Shown one piece after another: positions 37,074 through 45,419 of a stretch of DNA of 64,000 nt; the stretch's first letter is position 1; the number at the start of each line of letters is the position of its first letter. Both the position numbers and the translations under genes were made by a program. The stretch comes from Bacteroidota bacterium (lineage in GTDB: Bacteria > Bacteroidota > Bacteroidia > Bacteroidales > JAADJA01), in NCBI GenBank assembly GCA_020444515.1, contig JAHLKX010000002.1:584146-648145 (forward strand). Direction: 5' to 3'. A model generated the notes under the pieces. The model searched no databases and had not been told where the DNA came from. It saw only the letters and a program-made list of their open reading frames with translations.

Positions 37074-37178
37074 TAAAGTCCCTAAAGTAAATTATGGGTA
37101 TTAATCCATTAAATCAATCCCCGAAAATAGGGAATTTTGGGTCAACTCATATGCAGGTTTTACAGATAGAATTTTAAT

Positions 37179-37207
37179 AAAAAAGCCCCGCGATTGCAAG
37201 GGCTTTC
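37179..37207 (-). terminator. Rho-independent terminator after the PKD/laminin-like protein gene
   Basis: On the minus strand AAAGCCC (37206-37200) pairs with GGGCTTT (37188-37182), followed by a T-run. It lies 26 bases after the stop at 37233. Confidence 0.7.
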
Positions 37208-37232
37208 ATTGTGGTATAAAAGAAAGTATTTT

Positions 37233-39815
37233 TTACTTTGGCACCTGGCTTTGATAACCTGTCTGACTGGCTTTACCGGGCGTTTGTCCGCCTGCACCCA
37301 GGTTTACCTTCCAGTAGTTGGTTTCATCGGTATTTTGTACGAGGCCGTTCATATTAAAATCGCCCCCTTTGTAACCAGATTGTCCCAGGTCAACTTTCCA
37401 TACAGCTGTTTCATCCGTGTTCTGGATGAGGCCATTGCCATTTCCATCACCGGGCACCATACCCCATACGCCGGACTCGAGTTCCTTGTGGCCGTTGGTG
37501 CCGCCATATGCCTGGTCGGCTGCTGCTGAAAAATCGTAAGTGTAAACACCTCCGGATTCGACCAGAGGATTGGCGGAGATCACGCCCAGGTGATTGCGAT
37601 GGAAAATAACGGCATAAAGGTTTTGAACGGGTGTTGCCTGGAGCCGGATCATATCGGTTCCGTTTAATCCAACCACTGATCCGTCGGATAACAGGAATGC
37701 CACCTGTTCGTCGATGATGGTTGCAGAAGTTGCATTGCCAGCTGCATCGGCATCGCGGAATTGCACAACGATCCAGTCGACAACATTGGCCGGAATGGCC
37801 GGTACATTTTCAGTTCCGCTGTACAACCAGGCCGGATTGCTTTCGTCATAGTATGGAAGCGGAGGGTTGTAGGGTTGATTTAAAGGAATATGTCCTTGTG
37901 TATTGAGATTCGTTTCCATCAGGTCAGAGGTTGGATTGTAAGGCCCTTCAAGGAATACCTTTAAATCGATGGATGTCCCAGGACAGGAAACACTAAAATT
38001 ATCCCAGTAACTGGATTGATTTCCTGAACAAAACAAGCCGGCTCTTCCGGTTTGAAAAGTATTGTCATTTACATTGAATATTTCAGATCCATCGATTTTT
38101 AAAATGATATTACCATCCACAGATTCAATTTCAATTGCATACCACTGATTGATCACATAGGGCACAGCTTCGGTTGCCAGTGTTGTTTCTACGCCATTCT
38201 CCCATTTTAATAACCTTCGATAGCTACCTTGTGTATTCCAATCAAACATATACATGTTTTGCTCATCCTGCCAGTTGAATACCAATCCGATATCATCATT
38301 GTCGGATGAGTAAAGGTCGCAGGAAATTTCATAATCTTCCCAAAAAGGACTTCCAATTATGGCAAAGCAACCCTCCAATAGATTTCCTGTAACATAATAA
38401 TTGGATGTTTGTCTTATATTTCCGCTTGCTTCACTCCAGGTGCCATTTTTGATCCAGTAAAGCGGATCAATGGAAGCATCCTCAAAGTCATCTTCAAATT
38501 TCAAACATTGATCAATTGGAAGAATCTCGATATAGGCATTTTTTGTTTCACTATCTGAGCCAAAATGATTTTGTGATGTAAGGGTAACATCATAGATCCC
38601 GCTCGATGTATAGGTATGTGCAGGAAATTGTGCTGAGGAAAACTGACCATCCCCAAAATTCCATTCCCACATTGTTGGTCCGTTGATCGAAAGATCGGTA
38701 AATTGAATGGGTACACCTGGAAATTGTGTAAACCGTTCTGCTGTAAAATCGGCAATCGGAGGGAGGTCAGAAATACAAAAATTATCAAGCCATACAATTT
38801 CAGAACCATCAATGTATTCTACTGTAACTTCTATTTGGTTTACATTATTAATTAATCCAGCCCAGGTGCCCGATTCCACAATCCAATAAGACTCATCCAC
38901 AGGAAATACAAATGTTTTCCACTGGTTAAAGGCATCTTCGATAGTCAGATCCATAGGAAAGGTGGCTATGCCGCCAGGTCCTGAGATCTTTAAAAAATTT
39001 GTGCTCACAAGTGTGGATCCTGATATATTGGTCACCAAAATATCCATCCTGATATCGGCAGCATGCATATCCAATTGATTCCAATCACCTAAAAATTTCG
39101 GTGGGGCATAAGCTAAAGATATCCCGGATCCATCATTAATCCGGATTGCACGACCTGGATTTCCTCCAGAAGCCTGATTGCTGACGCTCCCGATACTTGC
39201 GAAAGACCAGCCATCATAATCACCTTCTTCAAAATCGGAGCAAATGACAGGAGCCACCGGAATAACAACAGGTGTGTATGAAAGATATACATTGTCGAGC
39301 CGGTTCCACTCGTCTCCATTGATATATTCCATGCGAATAATCAATTCATTAACCTGTGCCATAATGCCGCTCCAGGTTCCTTCTAAAACATTCCATTCAG
39401 CAGGATCAAGATTTACGGTGTAGGTAATCCATGTATCGAATAGGGTAGGATTGGTTCCTTCCAGTGCTTTGGCTGTGCCTCCAGGTCCGGAAATTTGAAA
39501 AACAAAGTTTCCGGCAGCATATCCACCATTGATTTGATGATGAAAAATATCTGCCGAGATATAATCACTTGTTGTGGCACCTGACCAGGCACCCAGAAAC
39601 TTGGGTGGAGCATAACTCAGGTTAATATCACCCGTTGCGTCATCGTTTACCCTAAAATTATTTCCAGGATTTCCGGTTCCTAATTCTAAAAGATAATCAC
39701 CGTCTCCTTCGGAATACCAGCCTTCAATATCGGTTTCAAAGTCAGAGATCACCTGTGACATCATAGTAACAGGTATCAGAAGTCCTATCAGGACGAAAGT
39801 TTTTATTGCAGTCAT
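37233..39815 (-). CDS. Multidomain secreted protein: two laminin-like domains, PKD, LamG-like, dockerin-like module
   Basis: After a signal peptide (1-19) come two related ~160-residue jelly-roll domains (about 20-185 and 190-350; both share YAPPKFLGxW and a FQISGPGG or KISGPGG core), resembling laminin B/CBM folds. A PKD domain follows (about 350-430, TMWEWNFGDGQFSSAQFPAH), then a concanavalin-like/LamG domain (about 435-610, GLVFNWQDEQNMYMFDWN). The last ~247 residues are the [10 protein letters not shown] plus EF-hand module ending QSQVPK. The mix of sugar- and protein-binding folds without a catalytic domain suggests an adhesin. An exact TAATTTTG box and an overlapping inverted repeat precede the start, and a terminator follows. 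It has no T9SS sorting domain. Confidence 0.83.
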   Translation of the reverse strand: MTAIKTFVLIGLLIPVTMMSQVISDFETDIEGWYSEGDGDYLLELGTGNPGNNFRVNDDATGDINLSYAPPKFLGAWSGATTSDYISADIFHHQINGGYAAGNFVFQISGPGGTAKALEGTNPTLFDTWITYTVNLDPAEWNVLEGTWSGIMAQVNELIIRMEYINGDEWNRLDNVYLSYTPVVIPVAPVICSDFEEGDYDGWSFASIGSVSNQASGGNPGRAIRINDGSGISLAYAPPKFLGDWNQLDMHAADIRMDILVTNISGSTLVSTNFLKISGPGGIATFPMDLTIEDAFNQWKTFVFPVDESYWIVESGTWAGLINNVNQIEVTVEYIDGSEIVWLDNFCISDLPPIADFTAERFTQFPGVPIQFTDLSINGPTMWEWNFGDGQFSSAQFPAHTYTSSGIYDVTLTSQNHFGSDSETKNAYIEILPIDQCLKFEDDFEDASIDPLYWIKNGTWSEASGNIRQTSNYYVTGNLLEGCFAIIGSPFWEDYEISCDLYSSDNDDIGLVFNWQDEQNMYMFDWNTQGSYRRLLKWENGVETTLATEAVPYVINQWYAIEIESVDGNIILKIDGSEIFNVNDNTFQTGRAGLFCSGNQSSYWDNFSVSCPGTSIDLKVFLEGPYNPTSDLMETNLNTQGHIPLNQPYNPPLPYYDESNPAWLYSGTENVPAIPANVVDWIVVQFRDADAAGNATSATIIDEQVAFLLSDGSVVGLNGTDMIRLQATPVQNLYAVIFHRNHLGVISANPLVESGGVYTYDFSAAADQAYGGTNGHKELESGVWGMVPGDGNGNGLIQNTDETAVWKVDLGQSGYKGGDFNMNGLVQNTDETNYWKVNLGAGGQTPGKASQTGYQSQVPK

Positions 39816-39834
39816 ATCGAGAAAATTTGGTTAT

Positions 39835-39864
39835 ATGACAAAATTATAAAATATTTTTTGTCAT
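39835..39864 (-). promoter_or_regulatory. -7 element overlapped by an inverted repeat (candidate operator)
   Basis: The minus-strand -7 box TAATTTTG (39846-39839) lies 24 bases before the ATG at 39815. Exact 9-base arms ATGACAAAA (39835-39843) and TTTTGTCAT (39856-39864) flank and overlap it, so a dimeric repressor bound here would block the promoter. Confidence 0.4.
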
Positions 39865-39933
39865 GAGATAAAATATTCCACAGGCAAATCTATGTTCTAT
39901 GGTATGTAATAATGTAAAAAGGCTATGCCCCTA

Positions 39934-40152
39934 TTATTCAGGCAGCATTTCTGATTTTCCTGCTTTGGAGTACCACAGGTCATTCTTATCCTTGTTATCT
40001 GACTGCGCATCTATATTCATATCGCTTTACATTTAGCCGGTTAGTCCCACTTCATTGATCCATGCGTCTTTGCCGTCCAAATCGTTGATGTTGCCATCGG
40101 CATTGGCATCACGAGCATACATGCCATAATTTGCGTTACTCAGATTTTTCAA
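39934..40152 (-). pseudogene. Decayed relic of the dockerin-like double EF-hand module
   Basis: Read on the minus strand the frame gives NYGMYARDANADGNINDLDG, then WINEVGLTG, two TAA stops, then DMNIDAQSDNKDKNDLWYSK and an end in EMLPE, the same layout as the paired calcium loops of the intact modules (compare [15 protein letters not shown] and [20 protein letters not shown] in the 55590-62876 protein). The stops lie in the linker between loops. The upstream LKVFLEGP part is gone. The rest of the 404-base gap holds the promoter at 39835 and a terminator at 40170. Confidence 0.75.
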
Positions 40153-40169
40153 TGCATGAATGCCAGCAT

Positions 40170-40202
40170 AAAAAAAGTCAGACCCCCCAGTATGCCTGAC
40201 TT
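40170..40202 (-). terminator. Rho-independent terminator after the second C10 peptidase gene
   Basis: On the minus strand AAGTCAG (40202-40196) pairs with CTGACTT (40181-40175), followed by a run of T. The loop is 14 bases. It lies 17 bases after the stop at 40220. Confidence 0.65.
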
Positions 40203-40219
40203 ACAAAAAATACAATCAC

Positions 40220-42736
40220 TTATTTTTTTATAAATTGCTTTATGAGCCTTTGATCACCTTTTTCAATAACCAGCAAATAAACTCCTGCATTCAGACCAGA
40301 AATATCCATCCTCGTAGATTTGCCCGTGCCTGGTGCGGTTTCTGAAATTATTATTTTTCCTGTGTAACTAAGTATTATTATTGCACTGGTATTTTCCGGG
40401 GTATTTATAATCAAATAATCACCTGCCGGATTTGGATAAATATTGATTTCTTCAGCCATAAAAGTTTCCATGCCTGATATCAATACTTCCTGTGTATTTG
40501 AAGGCTGAGACTCACCATTATCATAAACTGCTGTTAAATAGTATGTATGCAGCCCCGGTCCGGGTATTTCAGTTACAAATGATGTTTCAGTTGTATTATC
40601 CAGCAATTCAAAATTGCCACCATCGAAGGAGTAGTAGATATTGTATCCGAGAACATCACTGCTAGCTGGCGCATCCCAGGTAAGCTGAATGTTCTCAAAG
40701 GAAACATTGACAGCAAAATTTGTCGGAGGCAGGAGCATTAGCGGACCAAATTCTTCGATCATGAAATCATCAATATAATAGGTTGGAGAAGCTTTACCCT
40801 TACCTGCCCAGGCATAAAAGTTCACACCACCAAGCTGATTGAGGCTGTTCTGACCGAATGCACCAATACTCCATTGCCAACCATGAACGGAAACGCCATC
40901 CAGTTTATATTCTGCCCAGTCACCATTCAAGTCAATGATAACCTCATTGTACATCCAGGTGTCGGGGGTGTAATTGAAGGATGCAGCACCTTCACCTCCA
41001 CCATCAATAGACCCGGTTCCATCTTCATTAAAAAATACCTGCATTCCCCAACTGCTGTTTGTTCCGCTGAATAGCTGCAGTGTGTTGAAATATCCTAAAA
41101 ATCCAGAGGGTACATTTATGTAAAAACTGATCTTGTATAAACCTGAGGTATAATTTTCAATCACTTTTACCACATCATTGGTTCCACTTACCATAACAGA
41201 GTTTGCACCTGAATAAGAGACTTCTGAAGAGATGTAAGCATCTTCTGCACCGCAAGGAGCATTGCTCCAGGTGGTCCAGTCGTCACCATTCTGACAGGCC
41301 AGTTGGCCCCCGGCAGTATACGAATCAAAAACTTCTTCAAATACCATCGTTGTTCCACCTCCAACGAAAATGGATGCAGATTCTGAAGGAAAGGATTCTC
41401 CTTCGTCATAAACAACACAAACATAATAGGCATAACTTCCCTGCTCAAGGCCTTCATCCATATAGTCGGTGGTACTTACAAAATCTATGATTTCATTGTT
41501 TCTGTAAATGTTGTATCCCAAAAGATCTTTGCCAGAAGGGGCATCCCACAAGAGATTAACATCAGTACCATTTACTTCTGCTGTAAAATTCTCCGGTCCT
41601 GCTAAAACGGAAGTGCCTTCAGGATAAACATAAAACATGGCAGATTGGCCCTGGTTAAATTGGGTTCCGCCAGGATTCAAATTGTTGAGATAAAAATATC
41701 CGTTGGCATAACCACTCCATCCCCAGTTAAAGTGAAAATAATCATCACCCTGGTAACCATCGCATACAAAGGCATGGCCACCGGCACTTCCCGATCCACT
41801 GTAATAAACCGGCCTGTTCAGGTTGAGTTCATTCTTTAATTTGTAAACAAAAGTCTCAATAGGGAAAGCGTTTTTTGGTAAAAGCTGTGCATTATCAGAA
41901 TAATTGAAATATTCGACCAGTGCATCTCTAGCGTCGGAACTAAAGGCACCCGAACCACTAGGCGAATATTGCATATCAACGGATATGCCTAAATGATATA
42001 ACAGGGTAGCCACGTTTGTATTGCTTGAATTTATCTGATTTGGCATTCCGGACCAGTTATAAGTAGTGGCTCCAAAGTTTGCTGATTGATTTCCGTAACC
42101 CGGGCAATTATAGGAATGTGATCCGCTACCCTGATCCGGGTAATTATGATATTTCATTACCTGTCCCATGGCTGTGGCAACACATCCTGCCCAAACATGG
42201 CCTCCGGGTCCTCCGGGATCAGTGGGGCAAAGTTGATTGTAATATGTACCCTGATCCCAGGTGGTTGTCAGCAATGGATCTACATTTTCAATACTTTTTA
42301 CAGTTGGATTGGCCTGGAGTAATTCGCTCCATGTTTGATTAATCAGTTCATCAGCCTTCAGGAAATGATTACGGGTATATACTATCTGATCAGCATAATT
42401 ATTCATCCAGTAATTGAAGTTTTCCGGATCAAAGTCTGTTTGGGTTTGATAAGTTCCTTCAAATGCATAACCCAAAATGGGATATACATTATCTTCAGCA
42501 CTCACAATGATAAATCCTTTGTTGTTTTCGACATTAAAAACGTAATAAACAGGTTGTTCATTTGCAGTTTCAGTATAAATCAAGTTTAAATTGATCAACC
42601 CTGTATTAACAGCCTCATTATATGTAAGGTAGTGATTTTTAGCAGCTTTTTCAGCTACAGAAGGATTTACTATCTCAGCATGTACCGTCAGAAAAGTGCT
42701 GAAAACCAATAAGGAAAGGAGTAATAATTTTTTCAT
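40220..42736 (-). CDS. C10 family (streptopain-like) cysteine peptidase with FN3 domains and T9SS type A sorting domain
   Basis: Signal peptide (1-20), an inhibitory propeptide (about 21-140, with YYVFNVENNKGFIIVSAEDN), then the C10 catalytic domain: Cys185 in AGCVATAMGQVMKY, His321 in GGHAFVCDGY, and the FNWGWSGYANGYF motif. Two fibronectin type III domains (about 379-455 and 665-745) flank a jelly-roll domain, and the C-terminal ~80 residues are a T9SS type A sorting domain (INIYPNPAGDYLIINTPENT ... RLIKQFIKK). It should be exported, self-activate by losing the propeptide, and stay attached to the cell surface. Length (838 aa) is about twice that of SpeB because of the added modules. An exact TAAATTTG box lies 66 bases upstream and a terminator follows, so it is a single-gene unit. 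Confidence 0.93.
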   Translation of the reverse strand: MKKLLLLSLLVFSTFLTVHAEIVNPSVAEKAAKNHYLTYNEAVNTGLINLNLIYTETANEQPVYYVFNVENNKGFIIVSAEDNVYPILGYAFEGTYQTQTDFDPENFNYWMNNYADQIVYTRNHFLKADELINQTWSELLQANPTVKSIENVDPLLTTTWDQGTYYNQLCPTDPGGPGGHVWAGCVATAMGQVMKYHNYPDQGSGSHSYNCPGYGNQSANFGATTYNWSGMPNQINSSNTNVATLLYHLGISVDMQYSPSGSGAFSSDARDALVEYFNYSDNAQLLPKNAFPIETFVYKLKNELNLNRPVYYSGSGSAGGHAFVCDGYQGDDYFHFNWGWSGYANGYFYLNNLNPGGTQFNQGQSAMFYVYPEGTSVLAGPENFTAEVNGTDVNLLWDAPSGKDLLGYNIYRNNEIIDFVSTTDYMDEGLEQGSYAYYVCVVYDEGESFPSESASIFVGGGTTMVFEEVFDSYTAGGQLACQNGDDWTTWSNAPCGAEDAYISSEVSYSGANSVMVSGTNDVVKVIENYTSGLYKISFYINVPSGFLGYFNTLQLFSGTNSSWGMQVFFNEDGTGSIDGGGEGAASFNYTPDTWMYNEVIIDLNGDWAEYKLDGVSVHGWQWSIGAFGQNSLNQLGGVNFYAWAGKGKASPTYYIDDFMIEEFGPLMLLPPTNFAVNVSFENIQLTWDAPASSDVLGYNIYYSFDGGNFELLDNTTETSFVTEIPGPGLHTYYLTAVYDNGESQPSNTQEVLISGMETFMAEEINIYPNPAGDYLIINTPENTSAIIILSYTGKIIISETAPGTGKSTRMDISGLNAGVYLLVIEKGDQRLIKQFIKK

Positions 42737-42801
42737 AGGAATTTTTTAAATGAATAGATTCATGTCACAAGCAATGACAGATAAATTATCGTGATGGGAT
42801 G

Positions 42802-42809
42802 CAAATTTA
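42802..42809 (-). promoter_or_regulatory. -7 element (TAAATTTG) before the second C10 peptidase gene
   Basis: An exact TAnnTTTG match on the minus strand, 66 bases before the ATG at 42736. A small exact palindrome (ATGAAT-AG-ATTCAT, 42750-42763) lies in the leader. No -33 box at proper spacing. Confidence 0.4.
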
Positions 42810-42864
42810 GCAGAAAGATTCAAAGATAAAAACAGCAATTCTATAAATGTTCCTGTCTGATATG

Positions 42865-42891
42865 AAAAAAGGGCGCCTCATTGAGGCGCCC
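42865..42891 (-). terminator. Strong rho-independent terminator ending the 52321-to-42915 operon
   Basis: A perfect 9-base-pair GC-rich stem (GGGCGCCTC / GAGGCGCCC) with a 3-base loop is followed on the minus strand by six T. It lies 23 bases after the stop at 42915. Confidence 0.85.
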
Positions 42892-42914
42892 CCGCTCTTT
42901 CATTTGAAGAACAT

Positions 42915-43874
42915 TTATTTTGGCACCTGGCTTTGATACCCGGTTTCATTCAATTTTCCGGGTGTCTGTCCACCGGCACCAAGGTTGACTTTCCAGTAAT
43001 TGGTCTCATCGGTATTTTGTACGAGGCCATTCATATCGAAATCGCCTCCTTTATATCCTGATTGCCCGAGATCGGCTTTCCAAACAGTTGTTTCATCTGT
43101 ATTTTGAATGAGGCCGTTTCCATTTCCATCGGCTGATACCATTCCCCAAACGCCTGGCTCGAGCTCTTTATGGCCGTTTGCTCCTCCCAATGCCTGACTG
43201 GCTCCCGTGGTGAAATCATAACTATAAATTCCCCCGGATTCTGATAAGCCCATCGAGGAGATGACGCCCAAATGGTTTCTATGAAAAATAACAACATATA
43301 GATTTTGGCTGAAAGTCCCCGGAAAGTCGAGAATATCTGATCCGTCTTTGTCAACGATTGTTCCATCCTCTTTTATAAATGCAGCCATGGTGCTTATAAT
43401 CTTATCCGAGGTTGCATTTGACGGGGAGTCAGCATCGCGTAACTGCACAATGATCCAATCAACCATACCCGGTTGAATTAAAGAAGCAATTTCGCCACCT
43501 GTATAAAGCCATACTGGGTTATTCTCGCCGTAGTAGGGTAAAGCAGGATTATAGGGCTGCTGTAAAGGGATGTATCCCATGGTGTTGAGGGTTGTTTCCA
43601 TCAAATCAGTTGATGCATTATAAGGCCCTTCCATAAAGGCTTTCACATCAATATAAAGTCTTAAGAGCAGATTGGGTTGCTGAAATCCTTGTGTTAAAAT
43701 TACATTGCCGCTGGTAAATGTTTCCGTTGCTATTTCACCCAGGGTCCAGCTCATTGACACACCTGCTCCTTCAAAATAATCACCGGCACTAGCAACCACA
43801 CTTCTTTCGATGGATTGGGCAGAACACAGCATGGCTCCGACTAAAAAAACGATTGTAAAAATCTGTGTTTTCAT
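42915..43874 (-). CDS. Secreted protein of SVVASAGDYF type with dockerin-like C-terminal module (319 aa)
   Basis: After a signal peptide (1-19) a short beta domain (SIERSVVASAGDYFEGAGVS, then WTLGEIATETF and ILTQGFQQP) is seen. This is a domain common near the start of small secreted Bacteroidota proteins. From about residue 75 the shared module takes over (VKAFMEGPYNASTDLMETTL, then two EF-hand-like loops DGNGNGLIQNTDE and GDFDMNGLVQNTDE), ending GYQSQVPK. It is the shortest carrier of the module, nearly module alone. It is the last gene of the six-gene operon, 12 bases after its neighbour, with a strong terminator behind it. If the module binds a cohesin, this gene would supply a small soluble or capping ligand (inference). 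Confidence 0.83.
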   Translation of the reverse strand: MKTQIFTIVFLVGAMLCSAQSIERSVVASAGDYFEGAGVSMSWTLGEIATETFTSGNVILTQGFQQPNLLLRLYIDVKAFMEGPYNASTDLMETTLNTMGYIPLQQPYNPALPYYGENNPVWLYTGGEIASLIQPGMVDWIIVQLRDADSPSNATSDKIISTMAAFIKEDGTIVDKDGSDILDFPGTFSQNLYVVIFHRNHLGVISSMGLSESGGIYSYDFTTGASQALGGANGHKELEPGVWGMVSADGNGNGLIQNTDETTVWKADLGQSGYKGGDFDMNGLVQNTDETNYWKVNLGAGGQTPGKLNETGYQSQVPK

Positions 43875-43886
43875 ACTTATGAGATT

Positions 43887-45407
43887 TTATTGTGAATTAT
43901 TTTTTTGATTTATTTGTTCCTTCATTTTTAACAGCTCATCATAGTCATTAAGACTTGATTCGGGATAGCCATAGGCTTCAGGGTACAAGAGTTTACCTTT
44001 TTCACAATAAGGATTATACTGTCCTTTTTCTTCTACCACAGGCCGGGCAAGTTTTTGAATCACTGGGTCGTCCCTGTCGGCATACACTACCCATGATACT
44101 TCTCTATAGGGCTCACCATATACTTTAAACCCTTTATAATTCTGTTCCCACTCATAACCTGTTAAGAAAGGTTTACCAATTGAGGTCAGTGTTACGGTTG
44201 CTTCATTTTCTTTAGTAAGTGCTTCGAAATAATCCGGCAGCATAACTTTTGTTACTCCTTTCGAATTAAGTTTGATTTTTCCCCGGTAAACCACAAGGTT
44301 TTCAGGAGATTCCATGAAATTGTGCCGAAGGAGTTTGTTTTCCGGGTCGAGCGGGTGGTCTATCAGGAATGAACCACTTCCTTTTGAAATACTTCCTGAA
44401 ATTACTACGCTTCCGTGGAAGTCGGCAGCCACAGCATTTCCATCTGCCCAACCTTTTACGGCTGCATCACCAATAGTACCACCATCTGAGTAACCCCTTA
44501 TCCCTGCAAATTGGTTTCCAACCCAACCATAATTATTGTAATTATTATTTTTAGCAAAAAATGCATCAAAATCATCTACAACCTCTAATTTATTACTTAA
44601 ATATCCGGTTGATCCGATACCAACATGTCCTGAAGTTACATTTAATAAAGTGTTGTTTCCGGATTGGTAATTAATAGCAAGGTCAGCCCCTAAAGATTCA
44701 ATATCGGTAACTGAACCATCAGTCCGCATTTGAATTCCTTTGCTGTCAGTACCAACGATTGTATACCCGTTGTCTAATACCCTGAATTTTGGTGTACCAA
44801 GAAATTCGGTAATTTCAAATTCATTTCCTGAATTTAAAAGTCCGTCTTTAATAACCAGGCCTTTTGTTGTAGATGGTATTGTTGTTGAACCGGAGGGAGC
44901 TGTAATTGCCAGTTTCCCATTGGGAGCGGAGGTTCCTATTCCAACACTACCAGAATTGGCAGCATAAAGATCATTTCCTGATGCAGTCCAATCATTGTCG
45001 TCATTATTTACAACTTTTTCTGCATACAAAGCGTACGGAACACTCTGAAGTTCTGATGTTCCCAAAGAAACATAATTATTCCCACCTGCGGTATCAATTT
45101 CAATTTCAAGAAATTTTGAATCAATACTCCAGTCAATGTAATTGAAGTTTCCAATCACCGGAGAGCCTTTTCCAATCGCTAAATTCACTAATCCAAATTG
45201 GTTGGTAGTTTTGGAAAATGTTTCCTGGTAAACAATTGTACTGGTAGTAAAATCATGGATGCTTATTCGCATTCCAATATTTTGATTTTGCAGAATTGTA
45301 CCAACATTATCCCTCACTACTACCTGGTATTTGAAGGCCTGCGGGGGCTGGGCTGATGCAATTATTGCCATTACTGTCAACAGTAAAATTATTTTGAGTC
45401 TTTTCAT
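43887..45407 (-). CDS. Tail-fibre-like surface protein with IDHPLDP C-terminal domain (paralogue 1)
   Basis: Signal peptide (1-19), then the PPQAFKYQVVVRD N-terminal domain shared by four genes of this operon, a middle part with fibre-type SVGIGTSAPNGKL repeats (also HVGIGSTG), and a C-terminal ~150-residue domain starting GSFLIDHPLDPENKLLRHNF and ending YGYPESS. That C-terminal domain also occurs in phage-tail-like and surface fibre proteins; its role is unknown to me. No T9SS sorting domain or S74 domain. The gap to the next gene is 12 bases, and the leader AAATCTATAAAACC before the ATG is repeated almost unchanged before the next paralogue, evidence of gene duplication. Probably a trimeric fibre protein on the cell surface (inference). 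Confidence 0.82.
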   Translation of the reverse strand: MKRLKIILLLTVMAIIASAQPPQAFKYQVVVRDNVGTILQNQNIGMRISIHDFTTSTIVYQETFSKTTNQFGLVNLAIGKGSPVIGNFNYIDWSIDSKFLEIEIDTAGGNNYVSLGTSELQSVPYALYAEKVVNNDDNDWTASGNDLYAANSGSVGIGTSAPNGKLAITAPSGSTTIPSTTKGLVIKDGLLNSGNEFEITEFLGTPKFRVLDNGYTIVGTDSKGIQMRTDGSVTDIESLGADLAINYQSGNNTLLNVTSGHVGIGSTGYLSNKLEVVDDFDAFFAKNNNYNNYGWVGNQFAGIRGYSDGGTIGDAAVKGWADGNAVAADFHGSVVISGSISKGSGSFLIDHPLDPENKLLRHNFMESPENLVVYRGKIKLNSKGVTKVMLPDYFEALTKENEATVTLTSIGKPFLTGYEWEQNYKGFKVYGEPYREVSWVVYADRDDPVIQKLARPVVEEKGQYNPYCEKGKLLYPEAYGYPESSLNDYDELLKMKEQINQKNNSQ

Positions 45408-45419
45408 GGTTTTATAGAT

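Noticed and set aside
37082..37113. Promoter TTTA-N20-TACTTTAG before the hybrid regulator
   Set aside because: It would put the transcript start at or after the only plausible ATG (37073), and both boxes have a mismatch.
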